Shown here: positions 27,454-37,556 of the stretch, one piece after another
Layout of the letters: each line of letters opens with the position of its first letter
Position numbering within the stretch: the stretch's first letter is position 1
Source of the DNA: Methylobacterium tarhaniae
Lineage (GTDB): Bacteria > Pseudomonadota > Alphaproteobacteria > Rhizobiales > Beijerinckiaceae
Direction of reading: 5' to 3'
Assembly: GCF_001043955.1 (NCBI RefSeq)
Contig: NZ_LABZ01000037.1
Span: forward strand, 1 to 64,000
DNA length: 64,000 nt
The notes under the pieces: generated by a model
What the model was told of the DNA's origin: nothing
What the model saw: only the letters and a program-made list of their open reading frames with translations
Databases searched by the model: none
Position numbers and translations under genes: made by a program

Positions 27454-28314
27454 ATGACCCCAGTCGCTCCCCGGAAACGCCTCGTCGTCACCTCCGACGA
27501 TTTCGGCCTCTCGACCGAGGTGAACGAGGCGGTCGAGCGGGCGCACCGCGACGGCATCCTCACCGCCGCGAGCCTGATGGTCTCCGCGCCCGGCGCCGCC
27601 GACGCCGTGGCCCGCGCCCGCGCCCTGCCGTCCTTGCGGGTGGGCCTGCATCTCGTGATGGTCGAGGCGTGGCCGACCCTGCCGGCCTCCGACCTGCCGG
27701 ATCTCGTGGATGACGCCGGGCTGCTGCGGGCCGACCAGGCGAAGCTCGGGCTCGACCTGGCGCTCAAAGGCAGCGCCCGGCGCCAGCTCGAAGCCGAGAT
27801 CCGGGCGCAGTTCGAGGCGTTTCGCGCGACCGGGCTGCCCCTCGACCACGTCAACGCGCACAAGCACTTCCACGTCCATCCGATCATCGCCGGGATGGTG
27901 CTGGGAATCGGGCGCGACTACGGGATGCGGGCGATCCGGGTGCCGCGGGAATCGCGCGAGGCGTTGCGCCGCGCCGAGCCGGGGGCGAAGACCGGCCTCG
28001 CCCTCGACACCGCCCCCTGGGCGGCCCTGCTGCGCGCCCGGGCCCGGCGCGCCGGCCTCCTTACCCCCGATGGCGTGCTCGGCCTCGCTTGGTCGGGTGC
28101 CATGACGCCTGCCCGGGTCGCAGGCCTGCTGCGCCACCTGCCGGACGGGCTGACCGAACTCTACCTGCATCCCGCGACGGGTGGCGGCTTCCCCGGCGAG
28201 GCGCCGGGCTACGCCTATGCGGATGAACTGGCCGCCCTGGTGGCGCCGGAGAGCAGGGCGGCGCTGTCGGCGTCGGGGGCGGCGTCCGGCGGCTTCTCGG
28301 ACTTCCTGCGTTGA
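27454..28314 (+). CDS. hpnK: Hopanoid deacetylase HpnK
   Basis: HpnK is a YdjC-like carbohydrate deacetylase that removes the acetyl group from bacteriohopanetetrol N-acetylglucosamine. The 286-residue protein has the metal-binding N-terminus RLVVTSDDFGLSTEVNEAVE, then LRVGLHLVMVEAWP and LDHVNAHKHFHVHPIIAGM, the usual Asp and His ligands of the family. The late segment TELYLHPATGG adds another His. The start is the ATG at 27454. A strong terminator follows at 28340-28372, ending the hpn group. Confidence 0.92.
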   Translation: MTPVAPRKRLVVTSDDFGLSTEVNEAVERAHRDGILTAASLMVSAPGAADAVARARALPSLRVGLHLVMVEAWPTLPASDLPDLVDDAGLLRADQAKLGLDLALKGSARRQLEAEIRAQFEAFRATGLPLDHVNAHKHFHVHPIIAGMVLGIGRDYGMRAIRVPRESREALRRAEPGAKTGLALDTAPWAALLRARARRAGLLTPDGVLGLAWSGAMTPARVAGLLRHLPDGLTELYLHPATGGGFPGEAPGYAYADELAALVAPESRAALSASGAASGGFSDFLR

Positions 28315-28339
28315 GGCCCGGCCGGATCGGCGACCGATG

Positions 28340-28372
28340 GGGGCGGGACGCGGCGGCGTCCCGCCCCTTTTT
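28340..28372 (+). terminator. hpnK: Rho-independent terminator of hpnK
   Basis: GGGGCGGGACGC (28340-28351), loop GGCG, GCGTCCCGCCCC (28356-28367), then TTTTT. This is a perfect 12-bp stem with a T run, 25 bp after the hpnK stop. Confidence 0.88.
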
Positions 28373-28412
28373 CTGCACCGTCCCCTCCTTGAAACCGCCC
28401 GGTCGACCCCGC

Positions 28413-28437
28413 ATGTAAATGTCGTTCACATTCACAT
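28413..28437. promoter_or_regulatory. 25-bp palindrome upstream of the DUF2852 gene
   Basis: ATGT-A-AATGT-CGTTC-ACATT-C-ACAT is symmetric at every pair except one, around a 5-base centre. It is AT-rich against a roughly 70 percent GC background and ends 18 bp before the GTG start at 28456. It looks like a dimeric repressor or activator site. The protein that binds it is unknown. Confidence 0.6.
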
Positions 28438-28455
28438 CCTGCGGGAGATCGTGAC

Positions 28456-28881
28456 GTGTCGTATTCCTCTGCCCCCTGGTCGAGCGGCCGCGCCTGCCGC
28501 AACGGGCCGTTCCCGCGCCGTTCCATCGAGATCGGCGCGATCGTCCTCGGTTTCATCTATGCGTGGCCGTTGGCCGCGGCCTACGTGGTGTGGAAGCTCA
28601 TGGGTTATCCGGCTCTGAACGAGATGAAGTCCTTCGCCGAGCGGTCCTTCCGGAATGGCTTCTCGGGCTTCTCGGGCTTCGGCGCCGCCCGGCACGACAG
28701 CGGCAACTGGGCCTTCGAAGAGTATCGCCGCAAGGAGATCGAGCGTCTCGAAGAGGAGCGCCGCCGCCTCGAGGAGGAGAGCCGCGCCTTCACCGAATTC
28801 GTCGACGAGCTCAAGCGCGCCCGCGACCGCGAGCAGTTCGACGCCTTCATGGCCCGCCGCCGCGCCGGCTCGAACTTCTGA
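28456..28881 (+). CDS. DUF2852 membrane protein
   Basis: This is a 141-residue protein with one membrane segment (residues about 24-48, IEIGAIVLGFIYAWPLAAAY, continuing VVWKLMGYP). It then has NWAFEEYRRKEIERLEEERR and an ending FVDELKRARDREQFDAFMA, the charged coiled-coil tail that defines DUF2852. The family is widespread in Rhizobiales and has no known function. It starts with GTG at 28456. A striking palindrome sits just upstream. Confidence 0.87.
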   Translation: MSYSSAPWSSGRACRNGPFPRRSIEIGAIVLGFIYAWPLAAAYVVWKLMGYPALNEMKSFAERSFRNGFSGFSGFGAARHDSGNWAFEEYRRKEIERLEEERRRLEEESRAFTEFVDELKRARDREQFDAFMARRRAGSNF

Positions 28882-28935
28882 GTGGGGGTTGTCCCGCTGC
28901 CCCGACAATGGGCGGCGGGCGCCTCCGGCTTGAGC

Positions 28936-28963
28936 TTGACGGGCCGAATCGCACGGGGATACG
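28936..28963 (+). promoter_or_regulatory. Predicted promoter of the uracil catabolic genes
   Basis: TTGACG (28936-28941) and GATACG (28958-28963) are spaced by 16 bases. This resembles housekeeping promoters of alphaproteobacteria. It lies between DUF2852 and the GTP cyclohydrolase II gene and would give a leader of about 70 bases. Confidence 0.45.
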
Positions 28964-28987
28964 CTCCACCCAGTCAAGCACTCGACA

Positions 28988-29014
28988 GGCTCTCCGCGGC
29001 CCCCGCGGGGAGCC
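28988..29014 (+). promoter_or_regulatory. Strong hairpin in the URC gene leader
   Basis: GGCTCTCCGCGG (28988-28999) pairs with CCGCGGGGAGCC (29003-29014) across a CCC loop, with a single T-G wobble in 12 pairs. TTCTCC follows. It falls after the predicted promoter and 28 bp before the start at 29042, so it may attenuate transcription or simply end the DUF2852 transcript. Confidence 0.5.
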
Positions 29015-29041
29015 TTCTCCGTTGAAGGACGGCGCGGCCGC

Positions 29042-30292
<1,251 letters not shown>

Positions 30293-30325
30293 CACCCCAC
30301 GCCGCGCCGCGAACGACCCTTGGAG

Positions 30326-31561
30326 ATGCCCGTGCCTGAGTTCTCGACCGCCAGCAGCCTGCTCTCGGCCCGGGCGGTGCGCGCCCGCGCCGAAACCCTG
30401 CTCGAGGCCGGGCTCGACGGGCGCCTCGACCATTTCGTCGTCGACCTCAAGCGCCTCGAGCCTTGCGCCGATGCGGTGGTGGAGACCATCCGCGAGGCCT
30501 ATCCGGACCTCGCGATTCCCTATCATGCCCGCTGGCGCCACTTCTCGGTCGGCGGGTTCGAACGCTGGGGCTCGCTCGTCCACGCCGCGCCCTTCGAGGA
30601 CCCGGCCGAGCAGGCCCGGGCCGCCTTCGACCTCGTGGTGGTGAGCGTGCTCCTCGATGCCGGCGCAGGCCCGACCTGGCGCTACGAGGAGGGCCGCACC
30701 GGGGAGACCTATGCCCGCTCTGAGGGGCTGGCGGTGGCGAGCTTCGACATGTTCGTGTCGGGCCTGTTCTCGTCCGAGCCCGAGGACCCGTTCCGCGCCG
30801 ATGCGCGGGCGCTGGCGAGCCTGACCGAAGCGGAACTCGCCGACGGCTTCCAGGCCTCGCCGACGAATCCCCTCGTCGGCCTGTCCGGACGCACCGCGCT
30901 CCTCAACCGCCTCGGCCAGGTCGCGGCGGCGGATCCCGAAGGGTTCGGGCCGCAGGCGCGGCCGGGCGGCCTGTTCGACCGCATCAAGGCCAGGGCTCAG
31001 GACGGCGAGGTCTCGGCGGAGGCGGTGCTGGAGGTCCTGCTGACCCATCTCGGGCCGATCTGGCCCAGCCGCATCGTCCTCGACGGCGTCGATCTCGGCG
31101 ATACCTGGCGTCACCCGCTCGCCGGCGGCACCGGTCCGACGGAGGGTCTGGTGCCGTTCCACAAGCTGTCGCAATGGCTGGCCTACTCGCTGCTGGAGCC
31201 GCTGGAGGAGGCGGGCCTGACCGTGACCGGCCTCGACGCCCTGACCGGCCTGCCCGAATATCGCAATGGCGGCCTCTTCCTCGATACCGGCGTGCTGGCC
31301 CTGCGCCGGCCCGAGGAGGCCGCGCAGGCCCACCCGGTGGACTCGCGCCTCGTCGTCGAGTGGCGGGCGCTCACCGTGGCGCTCCTCGACCGGCTGGCGC
31401 CGCTGGTGCGCGCGCGCCTGGGGATCACGGACCCGGCCGACCTGCCGCTCGCCAAGGTGCTGGAGGGCGGCACCTGGGCCACGGGCCGGCGCCTGGCCAG
31501 ATCCTTGCGGCCGGAAGGCGCGCCGCCGCTGGCCATCGCGAGCGACGGCACCGTATTCTGA
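30326..31561 (+). CDS. URC4/Urg3-family protein (DUF1688)
   Basis: This is a 411-residue DUF1688 protein, the Urc4/Urg3 family required for growth on uracil as nitrogen source in URC-type organisms. Recognisable blocks are [37 protein letters not shown], and [19 protein letters not shown]. It has no signal peptide or membrane segment. The start is the ATG at 30326 ([11 protein letters not shown]); a TTG two codons upstream is also open. It lies 33 bp after the cyclohydrolase gene and 38 bp before upp, so these form one operon. Confidence 0.9.
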   Translation: MPVPEFSTASSLLSARAVRARAETLLEAGLDGRLDHFVVDLKRLEPCADAVVETIREAYPDLAIPYHARWRHFSVGGFERWGSLVHAAPFEDPAEQARAAFDLVVVSVLLDAGAGPTWRYEEGRTGETYARSEGLAVASFDMFVSGLFSSEPEDPFRADARALASLTEAELADGFQASPTNPLVGLSGRTALLNRLGQVAAADPEGFGPQARPGGLFDRIKARAQDGEVSAEAVLEVLLTHLGPIWPSRIVLDGVDLGDTWRHPLAGGTGPTEGLVPFHKLSQWLAYSLLEPLEEAGLTVTGLDALTGLPEYRNGGLFLDTGVLALRRPEEAAQAHPVDSRLVVEWRALTVALLDRLAPLVRARLGITDPADLPLAKVLEGGTWATGRRLARSLRPEGAPPLAIASDGTVF

Positions 31562-31599
31562 CGATATCTGAGAGCGTGATCGTGAGCGGGGAGACAGCG

Positions 31600-32262
31600 A
31601 TGCAGGGTGCGGGTGCGCGCGGGGAGACGGGGGTGGCGCCGGTCACGGTGGTCGATCACCCGCTGGTGCAGCACAAGCTGACCCTGATGCGGGACAAGGC
31701 CCGCTCCACCAAGGGCTTCCGCCAGCTCCTGAACGAGATCGGGACGCTGCTCGCCTACGAGGTCACCCGCGACCTGCCGCTGGAGCCGGTCGAGATCGAG
31801 ACGCCGCTGGTCAAGATGCAGGGCGCGCAGATCGCCGGCAAGAAGCTCGTCCTGGCCCCGATCCTGCGGGCCGGCGTCGGCTTCCTCGACGGGATGCTGT
31901 CGCTCCTGCCCTCCGCACGCGTCGCCCATGTCGGGCTCTACCGCGACCCGGACTCGCTGGAGGCGGTGGAGTACTACTTCAAGGCCCCGTCCGACCTCGC
32001 CGACCGCACCGTGCTGGTCCTCGACCCGATGCTGGCGACGGCGAATTCGGCGGTCGCCGCGGTGGACCGGCTGAAGGAGCGCGGCGCCCGCGACCTGCGC
32101 TTCGTCTGCCTGCTGGCCGCCCCGGAGGGGATCGCCAAGTTCCAGGGCTCCCACCCGGACGTGCCGGTCTGGACCGCCTCGATCGACAGCCACCTGAACG
32201 AGCACGGCTACATCCTTCCGGGCCTCGGCGATGCCGGCGACCGGATGTACGGGACGCGGTGA
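31600..32262 (+). CDS. upp: Uracil phosphoribosyltransferase (URC6-type)
   Basis: Upp makes UMP from uracil and PRPP; in the URC pathway it feeds uracil into degradation through a nucleotide. The 220-residue protein has [17 protein letters not shown] and the conserved [15 protein letters not shown]. The PRPP loop reads [10 protein letters not shown], where standard salvage enzymes have ATGGS, a difference that may mark the URC paralogue. It ends [24 protein letters not shown] lies 5 bases before the ATG at 31600. A 14-bp tandem repeat follows the stop. Confidence 0.93.
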   Translation: MQGAGARGETGVAPVTVVDHPLVQHKLTLMRDKARSTKGFRQLLNEIGTLLAYEVTRDLPLEPVEIETPLVKMQGAQIAGKKLVLAPILRAGVGFLDGMLSLLPSARVAHVGLYRDPDSLEAVEYYFKAPSDLADRTVLVLDPMLATANSAVAAVDRLKERGARDLRFVCLLAAPEGIAKFQGSHPDVPVWTASIDSHLNEHGYILPGLGDAGDRMYGTR

Positions 32263-32267
32263 CCTCT

Positions 32268-32323
32268 TTGCAGGTCACCCCTTGCAGGTCACCCCATGCC
32301 AGTGGCCCCTTGCCGGTGACGCT
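32268..32323. repeat. 14-bp degenerate tandem repeat after upp
   Basis: There are four units of TTGCAGGTCACCCC: two identical (32268-32281, 32282-32295), then ATGCCAGTGGCCCC (32296-32309) and TTGCCGGTGACGCT (32310-32323). It sits between the upp stop and the quinone oxidoreductase gene. Confidence 0.8.
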
Positions 32324-32370
32324 CCCGCGCGGCAGGTAAGGGCGCTCACCCGCTACCCCGGAGCCGTCCC

Positions 32371-33378
32371 ATGCCGTCGATCCCCGCCACCATGCGCCAG
32401 GTCCGCTTCAACGGGGCCGGCGGGCCGGAGGTCATCGGGATCGAGACCGTGCCGGTGCCGCGGCCGGGCCCGAACCAGGTGCTGGTCGAGGTCGTGGCGG
32501 CGGGCGTGAACCGGCCCGATTGCCAGCAGCGCGCCGGCAAGTACCCGCCGCCGCCCGGCGCCACCGAGGTGCCGGGACTCGAGATCGCCGGCCGCGTCGT
32601 CGCCGTCGGGGAGGGCGTCACGGCCTTGCGCGAAGGCCAGGAGGTCTGCGCCCTGACGATCAGCGGCGGCTATGCCGAATACTGCGTCGCCGACGCGGCG
32701 CTCTGCCTGCCCAAGCCCGGACCGCTCTCGCTGGTCGAGGCGGCCGGCCTGCCGGAGAATTACTGGACGGTCTGGACCAACGTGTTCGAGCGCGGCCGCC
32801 TCCGACAGGGCGAGCGCTTCCTGGTCCATGGCGGGTCGAGCGGCATCGGCTCGACGGCGATCCAGCTCGCCAAGCAGTTCGGCGCCACGGTCTACGCCAC
32901 CGCCGGCTCGGCCGAGAAATGCGCGTTCTGCGAATCTCTCGGCGCCGACCACGCCATCAACTACCGCGAAGCCGATTTCGCCGCGGAGGTGAAGCGCCTG
33001 ACCGACGGGCAGGGGCTCGACGTGATCCTCGACATGGTCGGGGCCGCCTATCTTGAGCGCAACCTGAAGTCGCTGGCCCTCGAAGGCAGGCTCGTCATCA
33101 TCGCCTTCCTGCAGGGCTTCCTGGCGGAGAACGTCAACCTGACCCCGGTGATGATCCGGCGCCTCACCGTGACCGGCTCCACCCTGCGACCCCGCACCGT
33201 GGCTCAGAAGGCCGCCATCGCCGAGGGTCTGCGCCGGGAGGTCTGGCCGCTCCTCGAAGCGGGCACCGTCAAGCCGGTGATCCACGCCACCTTCCCGCTG
33301 GAAGAGGCGCGGGCGGCGCACGCGCTGATGGAATCGAGCGCCCATCTCGGCAAGATCATGTTGCTGACCGGCAAGTAG
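32371..33378 (+). CDS. NAD(P)H quinone oxidoreductase, zinc-independent MDR family
   Basis: This is a 335-residue medium-chain dehydrogenase/reductase of the quinone oxidoreductase (PIG3/TIGR02824) type. It has VEVVAAGVNRPDCQQRAGKY at the N-terminus, then GLEIAGRVVAVGEGV. The nucleotide-binding loop is VHGGSSGIGSTAIQLAKQFG. The zinc-ligand cysteines of alcohol dehydrogenases are absent. It reduces quinones or enals with NADPH. It follows upp by 108 bp with a tandem repeat between them, so whether it belongs to the URC operon is open. Confidence 0.9.
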   Translation: MPSIPATMRQVRFNGAGGPEVIGIETVPVPRPGPNQVLVEVVAAGVNRPDCQQRAGKYPPPPGATEVPGLEIAGRVVAVGEGVTALREGQEVCALTISGGYAEYCVADAALCLPKPGPLSLVEAAGLPENYWTVWTNVFERGRLRQGERFLVHGGSSGIGSTAIQLAKQFGATVYATAGSAEKCAFCESLGADHAINYREADFAAEVKRLTDGQGLDVILDMVGAAYLERNLKSLALEGRLVIIAFLQGFLAENVNLTPVMIRRLTVTGSTLRPRTVAQKAAIAEGLRREVWPLLEAGTVKPVIHATFPLEEARAAHALMESSAHLGKIMLLTGK

Positions 33379-33489
33379 AGCCCCTGCCTCGGGGGCGGCC
33401 CGGAACCTCGGCCGATCGGTGACGTTGCCCGACACGACGATCACCGCTCGGCGCGACCCGCCGTCGAGCCGCAACCCGAGGGCTCCCTC

Positions 33490-33816
33490 ATGGAAACCAA
33501 CCGCCCCGTCGAGACCCCGACCGCGGCCCGCCAGGGCGCGAAGGGCCGTCCCGTCCTCTACGTGCTGCTCGGCAGCCTCGCCCTCCTCGCCGTCGCCATG
33601 GTGGCGCTCCTCGGCTGGAACGGTGCCAACGCCCCGAAGGACTACGCCAGCCAGAGCCAGGACGCCTCGCGCCAGCAGATCACCGGATCGCCCAATGGCA
33701 GCGGCGGCACCTCGTCGGCGAACAGCTCGGGCGTGCCGGCCGGCAACCCGGCCTATCCGGCCCCGGCCGAGCCGAAGTCGACGGGTTCGACGAACAGCTC
33801 GACCACCAACAAGTAA
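33490..33816 (+). CDS. Single-pass membrane protein with Ser/Asn-rich tail, hypothetical
   Basis: This is a 108-residue protein with one membrane helix (residues about 22-42, VLYVLLGSLALLAVAMVALL). A low-complexity tail rich in Ser, Asn, Gly and Pro (SGGTSSANSSGVPAGNPAYP onward) would face the periplasm. I do not recognise a family. The start MetGlu at 33490 follows a typical short gap, and a very strong hairpin at 33834-33869 ends the unit, which supports a real transcript. Confidence 0.6.
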   Translation: METNRPVETPTAARQGAKGRPVLYVLLGSLALLAVAMVALLGWNGANAPKDYASQSQDASRQQITGSPNGSGGTSSANSSGVPAGNPAYPAPAEPKSTGSTNSSTTNK

Positions 33817-33833
33817 GCAACCCGGCAGACGCG

Positions 33834-33869
33834 CGAAGGGCCGCCCCTCGGTCGAGGGGCGGCCCTTCG
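33834..33869. terminator. Bidirectional terminator hairpin
   Basis: CGAAGGGCCGCCCCTCG (33834-33850) and CGAGGGGCGGCCCTTCG (33853-33869) pair perfectly over 17 bp around GT. It lies between the membrane protein gene (+) and hbd (-), which converge, and could serve both. Confidence 0.8.
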
Positions 33870-33891
33870 TCGCTTGGACCGGCACCTGCGA

Positions 33892-34773
33892 TCAGCGGGT
33901 CGGCACCGGCTCCGCGCCGCGGTAATCGTAGAAGCCGCGCTTGGTCTTACGGCCGAGCCAGCCGGCCTCGACGTATTTCACCAGGAGCGGGCAGGGGCGG
34001 TACTTCGAATCGGCCAGGCCCTCGTAGAGCACCTGCATGATGGACAGGCAGGTATCGAGGCCGATGAAGTCGGCCAGCTGGAGCGGGCCCATCGGGTGGT
34101 TGGCGCCGAGCCGCATCGCGGTGTCGATCGAATCGACCGAGCCGACGCCCTCGTAGAGGGTATAGATCGCCTCGTTGATCATCGGCAGCAGGATGCGGTT
34201 GACGATGAAGGCCGGGAAATCCTCCGACACCGTCACGATCTTGCCGAGACGCTTCACGAACGCCTTGGCCGATTCGTAGGTCGGATCCTCGGTGGCGATG
34301 CCGCGGATCAGCTCGACGAGCTGCATCACCGGCACCGGATTCATGAAGTGGATGCCGATGAAGCGCTCCGGCCGGTCGGTCGAGGCGGCGAGCCGCGTGA
34401 TCGAGATCGACGACGTGTTGGTCGCCACCATCGTCTCGGGCCGCAGCGACGGGCACAGCGCGCTGAAGATGCTGCGCTTGATCGCCTCGTCCTCGGTCGC
34501 GGCCTCGATCACGAGGTCGCAGGGGCCGAAATCGTCGAAGGAATCGACCGGCAGGACCCGCTCGATCGCCGAGCGGCGCTGATCCTCGGTGATCGCGCCC
34601 TTCGAGACCTGACGCTGCAGGTTGCCGTTCACGGTCGCCAGGCCGTTCTTCAGGCGCTCGGGATCGCGGTCGTTCATCCGCACGTCGAGCCCGGCCAGGG
34701 AGCAGACATGCGCGATGCCGCTGCCCATCTGACCGGCTCCGATGATGCCGACCGTCTTGATCTCGATGCCCAT
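33892..34773 (-). CDS. hbd: 3-hydroxybutyryl-CoA dehydrogenase
   Basis: Hbd interconverts acetoacetyl-CoA and 3-hydroxybutyryl-CoA. The 293-residue protein starts MGIEIKTVGIIGAGQMGSGI, an NAD-binding GxGxxG loop. The catalytic His lies in ERFIGIHFMNPVPVMQLVEL, with NRILLPMINEAI and GANHPMGPLQLADFIGLD in the C-terminal domain. The length fits the short bacterial Hbd. The ATG at 34773 is preferred over an in-frame GTG at 34776. It is downstream of etfBA on the same strand, which suggests a link to acyl-CoA oxidation or polyhydroxybutyrate metabolism. Confidence 0.93.
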   Translation of the reverse strand: MGIEIKTVGIIGAGQMGSGIAHVCSLAGLDVRMNDRDPERLKNGLATVNGNLQRQVSKGAITEDQRRSAIERVLPVDSFDDFGPCDLVIEAATEDEAIKRSIFSALCPSLRPETMVATNTSSISITRLAASTDRPERFIGIHFMNPVPVMQLVELIRGIATEDPTYESAKAFVKRLGKIVTVSEDFPAFIVNRILLPMINEAIYTLYEGVGSVDSIDTAMRLGANHPMGPLQLADFIGLDTCLSIMQVLYEGLADSKYRPCPLLVKYVEAGWLGRKTKRGFYDYRGAEPVPTR

Positions 34774-34923
34774 CACACCCTGCCTTCCCGCCTCGCCGTC
34801 CCGAGCGTTCTTATCACCGCGCCTTCGCGGATGCGAAGAGTTCCGGCGGAGCCCGGATGGTTCTCTATGCCGCCCCTCGCGCGGCCTCGCGCGAGGGGCG
34901 GACCGCCGTCAGCCCTTGGCCCG

Positions 34924-35874
34924 TCAGCCCTTGGCCTTGGCGATTTCCTGCTGCAGGTCCGGCACGACCTGGAACAGGTCGCCAACCAGGCCGTAATCGG
35001 CGACCTGGAAGATCGGCGCTTCCTCATCCTTGTTGATCGCGACGATGACCTTCGAGTCCTTCATGCCGGCGAGGTGCTGGATCGCCCCCGAGATGCCGAC
35101 CGCGACGTAGAGGTCCGGCGCCACCACCTTGCCGGTCTGGCCGACCTGCCAGTCGTTCGGCGCGTAGCCCGCATCCACCGCGGCCCGCGAGGCGCCGACC
35201 GCGGCACCGAGCGAATCCGCCAGCGGCTCGATCAGCTCCTTGAACTTCTCGGCCGAGCCGAGCGAACGGCCGCCCGACACGATGATTCGCGCGCCGGCCA
35301 GCTCCGGCCGGTCGGACTTGGCGATCTCCTCGCCCTTGAACGACGACTTCGCCTCGGGGGCCGCGCCGGCCGACACCGCCTCGACCGGGGCGGCGGACCC
35401 GCCCTCGGGGGTGGCCTGGAAGGCGGCGGTGCGCACCGTGATCACCTTCTTGGCGTCGGTGGCCTGCACGGTCTGGATCGCGTTGCCGGCGTAGATCGGC
35501 CGCTCGAAGGTGTCGGGGCCCGCCACCTTGATGATGTCCGAGACCTGGGCGACGTCCAGGAGGGCGGCGACGCGCGGCAGCACGTTCTTGCCCTCGGTGG
35601 AGGCGGCGGCGACGACCGCGTCGTAGGAGGCGGCGAGCTCCGCCACCAGGGCGGCGGTCGGCTCGGCGAGCAGGTGGTCGAAGGCGGCGTCGGAAGCCAC
35701 CAGCACCTTCTCGATCCCGTCGAGCTTGGCGGCGGCCTCGGCCGCCCCTTGCGCGTCGGCGCCGACCACGAGGGCATGGACCGGGGCGCCGAGCTGCTTG
35801 GCGGCCGTCAGGGCCTTGGTGCTGGCGTCCTTGACGGCGCCGCCGGCATGCTCGACCAGCAGGAGGGTGGTCAT
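34924..35874 (-). CDS. etfA: Electron transfer flavoprotein alpha subunit
   Basis: EtfA with EtfB carries electrons from acyl-CoA and related dehydrogenases to ETF-ubiquinone oxidoreductase. The 316-residue protein ends with the FAD-binding domain signature: [39 protein letters not shown], and [20 protein letters not shown]. The start is the ATG at 35874. It lies 41 bp after etfB and upstream of hbd, the usual etfB-etfA-hbd order in Rhizobiales. Confidence 0.96.
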   Translation of the reverse strand: MTTLLLVEHAGGAVKDASTKALTAAKQLGAPVHALVVGADAQGAAEAAAKLDGIEKVLVASDAAFDHLLAEPTAALVAELAASYDAVVAAASTEGKNVLPRVAALLDVAQVSDIIKVAGPDTFERPIYAGNAIQTVQATDAKKVITVRTAAFQATPEGGSAAPVEAVSAGAAPEAKSSFKGEEIAKSDRPELAGARIIVSGGRSLGSAEKFKELIEPLADSLGAAVGASRAAVDAGYAPNDWQVGQTGKVVAPDLYVAVGISGAIQHLAGMKDSKVIVAINKDEEAPIFQVADYGLVGDLFQVVPDLQQEIAKAKG

Positions 35875-35915
35875 GGCGTAAATATCCTTCCGTTCGAGGG
35901 AAGCCTGAGGTCTCG

Positions 35916-36665
35916 TCAGAGAACCCCGGCCTCGACCTTCAGCTTGTTGACGAGCTCGGCGGCGCTGGCGACCTTGACGCCGGCCTTGCGGCCGCCCGGC
36001 TCGACGGTCTTGAGCACCTTCAGGCGCGGCGCGACATCGACGCCGAGCGCCTCCGGCTCGACCGTGTCGAGGGGCTTCTTCTTCGCCTTCATGATGTTGG
36101 GGAGCGACGCGTAGCGCGGCTCGTTGAGGCGCAGGTCGGTGGTGACGATCGCCGGCAGCTTCAGGTTCAGGGTCTGAAGGCCGCCATCGATCTCGCGGGT
36201 GACGTCGAGGCTGCCCTCGGACACCTCAAGCTTGAACGCGAAGGTGCCCTGCGGCCAGCCGAGCAAAGCGGCGAGCATCTGACCGGTCTGGTTCGAGTCG
36301 TCGTCGATCGCCTGCTTGCCGAGGATGACGAGGTCCGGGCTCTCCTTCTCGACCAGCGCCTTGAGGAGCTTGGCGACGGCGAGGGGCTCGACGGCGGCGT
36401 CGGTCTTGACCAGGATGCCGCGGTCGGCGCCCATGGCGAGCGCAGTACGGATGGTCTCCTGGGCCTGCTGCGGACCGATCGAGACGGCGACGATCTCGGT
36501 GACCTTGCCCTTCTCCTTGAGGCGGATCGCCTGCTCGACGGCGATCTCGTCGAAGGGGTTCATCGACATCTTGACGTTGGCGAGCTCGACGCCCGAGCCG
36601 TCCGGCTTGACCCGGATCTTGACGTTGTAGTCGACCACCCGCTTGACGGGCACCAGGACCTTCAT
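35916..36665 (-). CDS. etfB: Electron transfer flavoprotein beta subunit
   Basis: EtfB pairs with EtfA and binds AMP. The 249-residue protein begins [20 protein letters not shown] and has [19 protein letters not shown]. The adenine-nucleotide segment is [20 protein letters not shown], and [20 protein letters not shown], conserved in EtfB, follows. The start is the ATG at 36665. A 151-bp gap separates it from the adenosyltransferase gene on the same strand. Confidence 0.96.
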   Translation of the reverse strand: MKVLVPVKRVVDYNVKIRVKPDGSGVELANVKMSMNPFDEIAVEQAIRLKEKGKVTEIVAVSIGPQQAQETIRTALAMGADRGILVKTDAAVEPLAVAKLLKALVEKESPDLVILGKQAIDDDSNQTGQMLAALLGWPQGTFAFKLEVSEGSLDVTREIDGGLQTLNLKLPAIVTTDLRLNEPRYASLPNIMKAKKKPLDTVEPEALGVDVAPRLKVLKTVEPGGRKAGVKVASAAELVNKLKVEAGVL

Positions 36666-36816
36666 GATCGTCGCTTCCTTCAGAGGCGAAGGGACGATCG
36701 TGGTCGGGCCCTCCCACGGCCGGCCCGCGATCATCCCCGATGGAGCAAGGTGGCGCGGACCGTAGCGGCCGATTTTCCAGATTGTCAACGCGCGCCGAAA
36801 GCCCGCCGCCCCACCG

Positions 36817-37392
36817 TTAGGTGCGGGTCTTGCCCGGCACCCACAGCACGTCCGCGCTGCCGCCGTCATTGGCGACCCGGGCGGCGACGAAAAGGAAGTC
36901 GGACAGGCGGTTCAGGTACTGGATCGCCACCGGCGAGACGGTCTCGCCCGGGGTCCCGGCCAGCGCCACCGCCAGGCGCTCGGCCCGGCGGCAGACCGTG
37001 CGGGAGAGGTGGAGCGCCGCCGCCGCCGGCGAGCCGCCGGGCAGCACGAAGGAGCGCAAGGGGGTGAGCCCGGCATTGAGCGCATCGATCTCGCGCTCCA
37101 CCCGCTCGACCTGTGCGGCGACGATGCGCAGCGGCTCGTAGGCCAGGGGCTCGCCGGTCTCCGGCGTCGCGAGGTCGGCGCCGAGATCGAACAGGTCGTT
37201 CTGCATGCGCCCCAGCATCGCGTCGAGCTCGCCCGTCGTGTGCAGGCGGGCCAGCCCCAGGCAGGCATTGGTCTCGTCGACGGTGCCGTAGGTCTCGACG
37301 CGGAGATCCGCCTTCGAGCGCCGCTCGCCGCTCGCGAGCGCGGTGGTGCCGGAATCGCCGGTGCGGGTGTAGATACGGTTGAGGACGACCAC
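36817..37392 (-). CDS. PduO-type cob(I)alamin adenosyltransferase
   Basis: This enzyme makes adenosylcobalamin from cob(I)alamin and ATP. The 191-residue protein has the PduO signature [19 protein letters not shown] near the N-terminus (ATP site), the [15 protein letters not shown] helix, and the late [10 protein letters not shown] and [15 protein letters not shown] segments. In Methylobacterium the same activity (MeaD) supports methylmalonyl- and ethylmalonyl-CoA mutases, which fits the adjacent CoA-ester genes. That link is inferred from family knowledge. The start is the ATG at 37392. Confidence 0.9.
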   Translation of the reverse strand: MVVLNRIYTRTGDSGTTALASGERRSKADLRVETYGTVDETNACLGLARLHTTGELDAMLGRMQNDLFDLGADLATPETGEPLAYEPLRIVAAQVERVEREIDALNAGLTPLRSFVLPGGSPAAAALHLSRTVCRRAERLAVALAGTPGETVSPVAIQYLNRLSDFLFVAARVANDGGSADVLWVPGKTRT

Positions 37393-37556
37393 GGGCAGGC
37401 TCCCTTGAGGCAGGCTCCTCGGGCAAGGATCCCTTCACGAAGGACCCTCTGGCAAAGGATCCTCTGGCAATGAGCCGATCCGCCCGGGCCCGCCTCGACG
37501 GCGATGTTCTAGCGGCCCCGGGCCGAAGCGCCAGACCCGCCGCCGTCAGGCAGCCG

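Noticed and set aside
30555-30575. A GGTTCGAAC stretch resembling a tRNA T arm
   Set aside because: It lies inside the DUF1688 coding region and no matching acceptor or anticodon arms are present.
33874-36114. A 746-codon open frame antisense to hbd and etfA
   Set aside because: It is a shadow of two conserved genes, with no plausible protein features.
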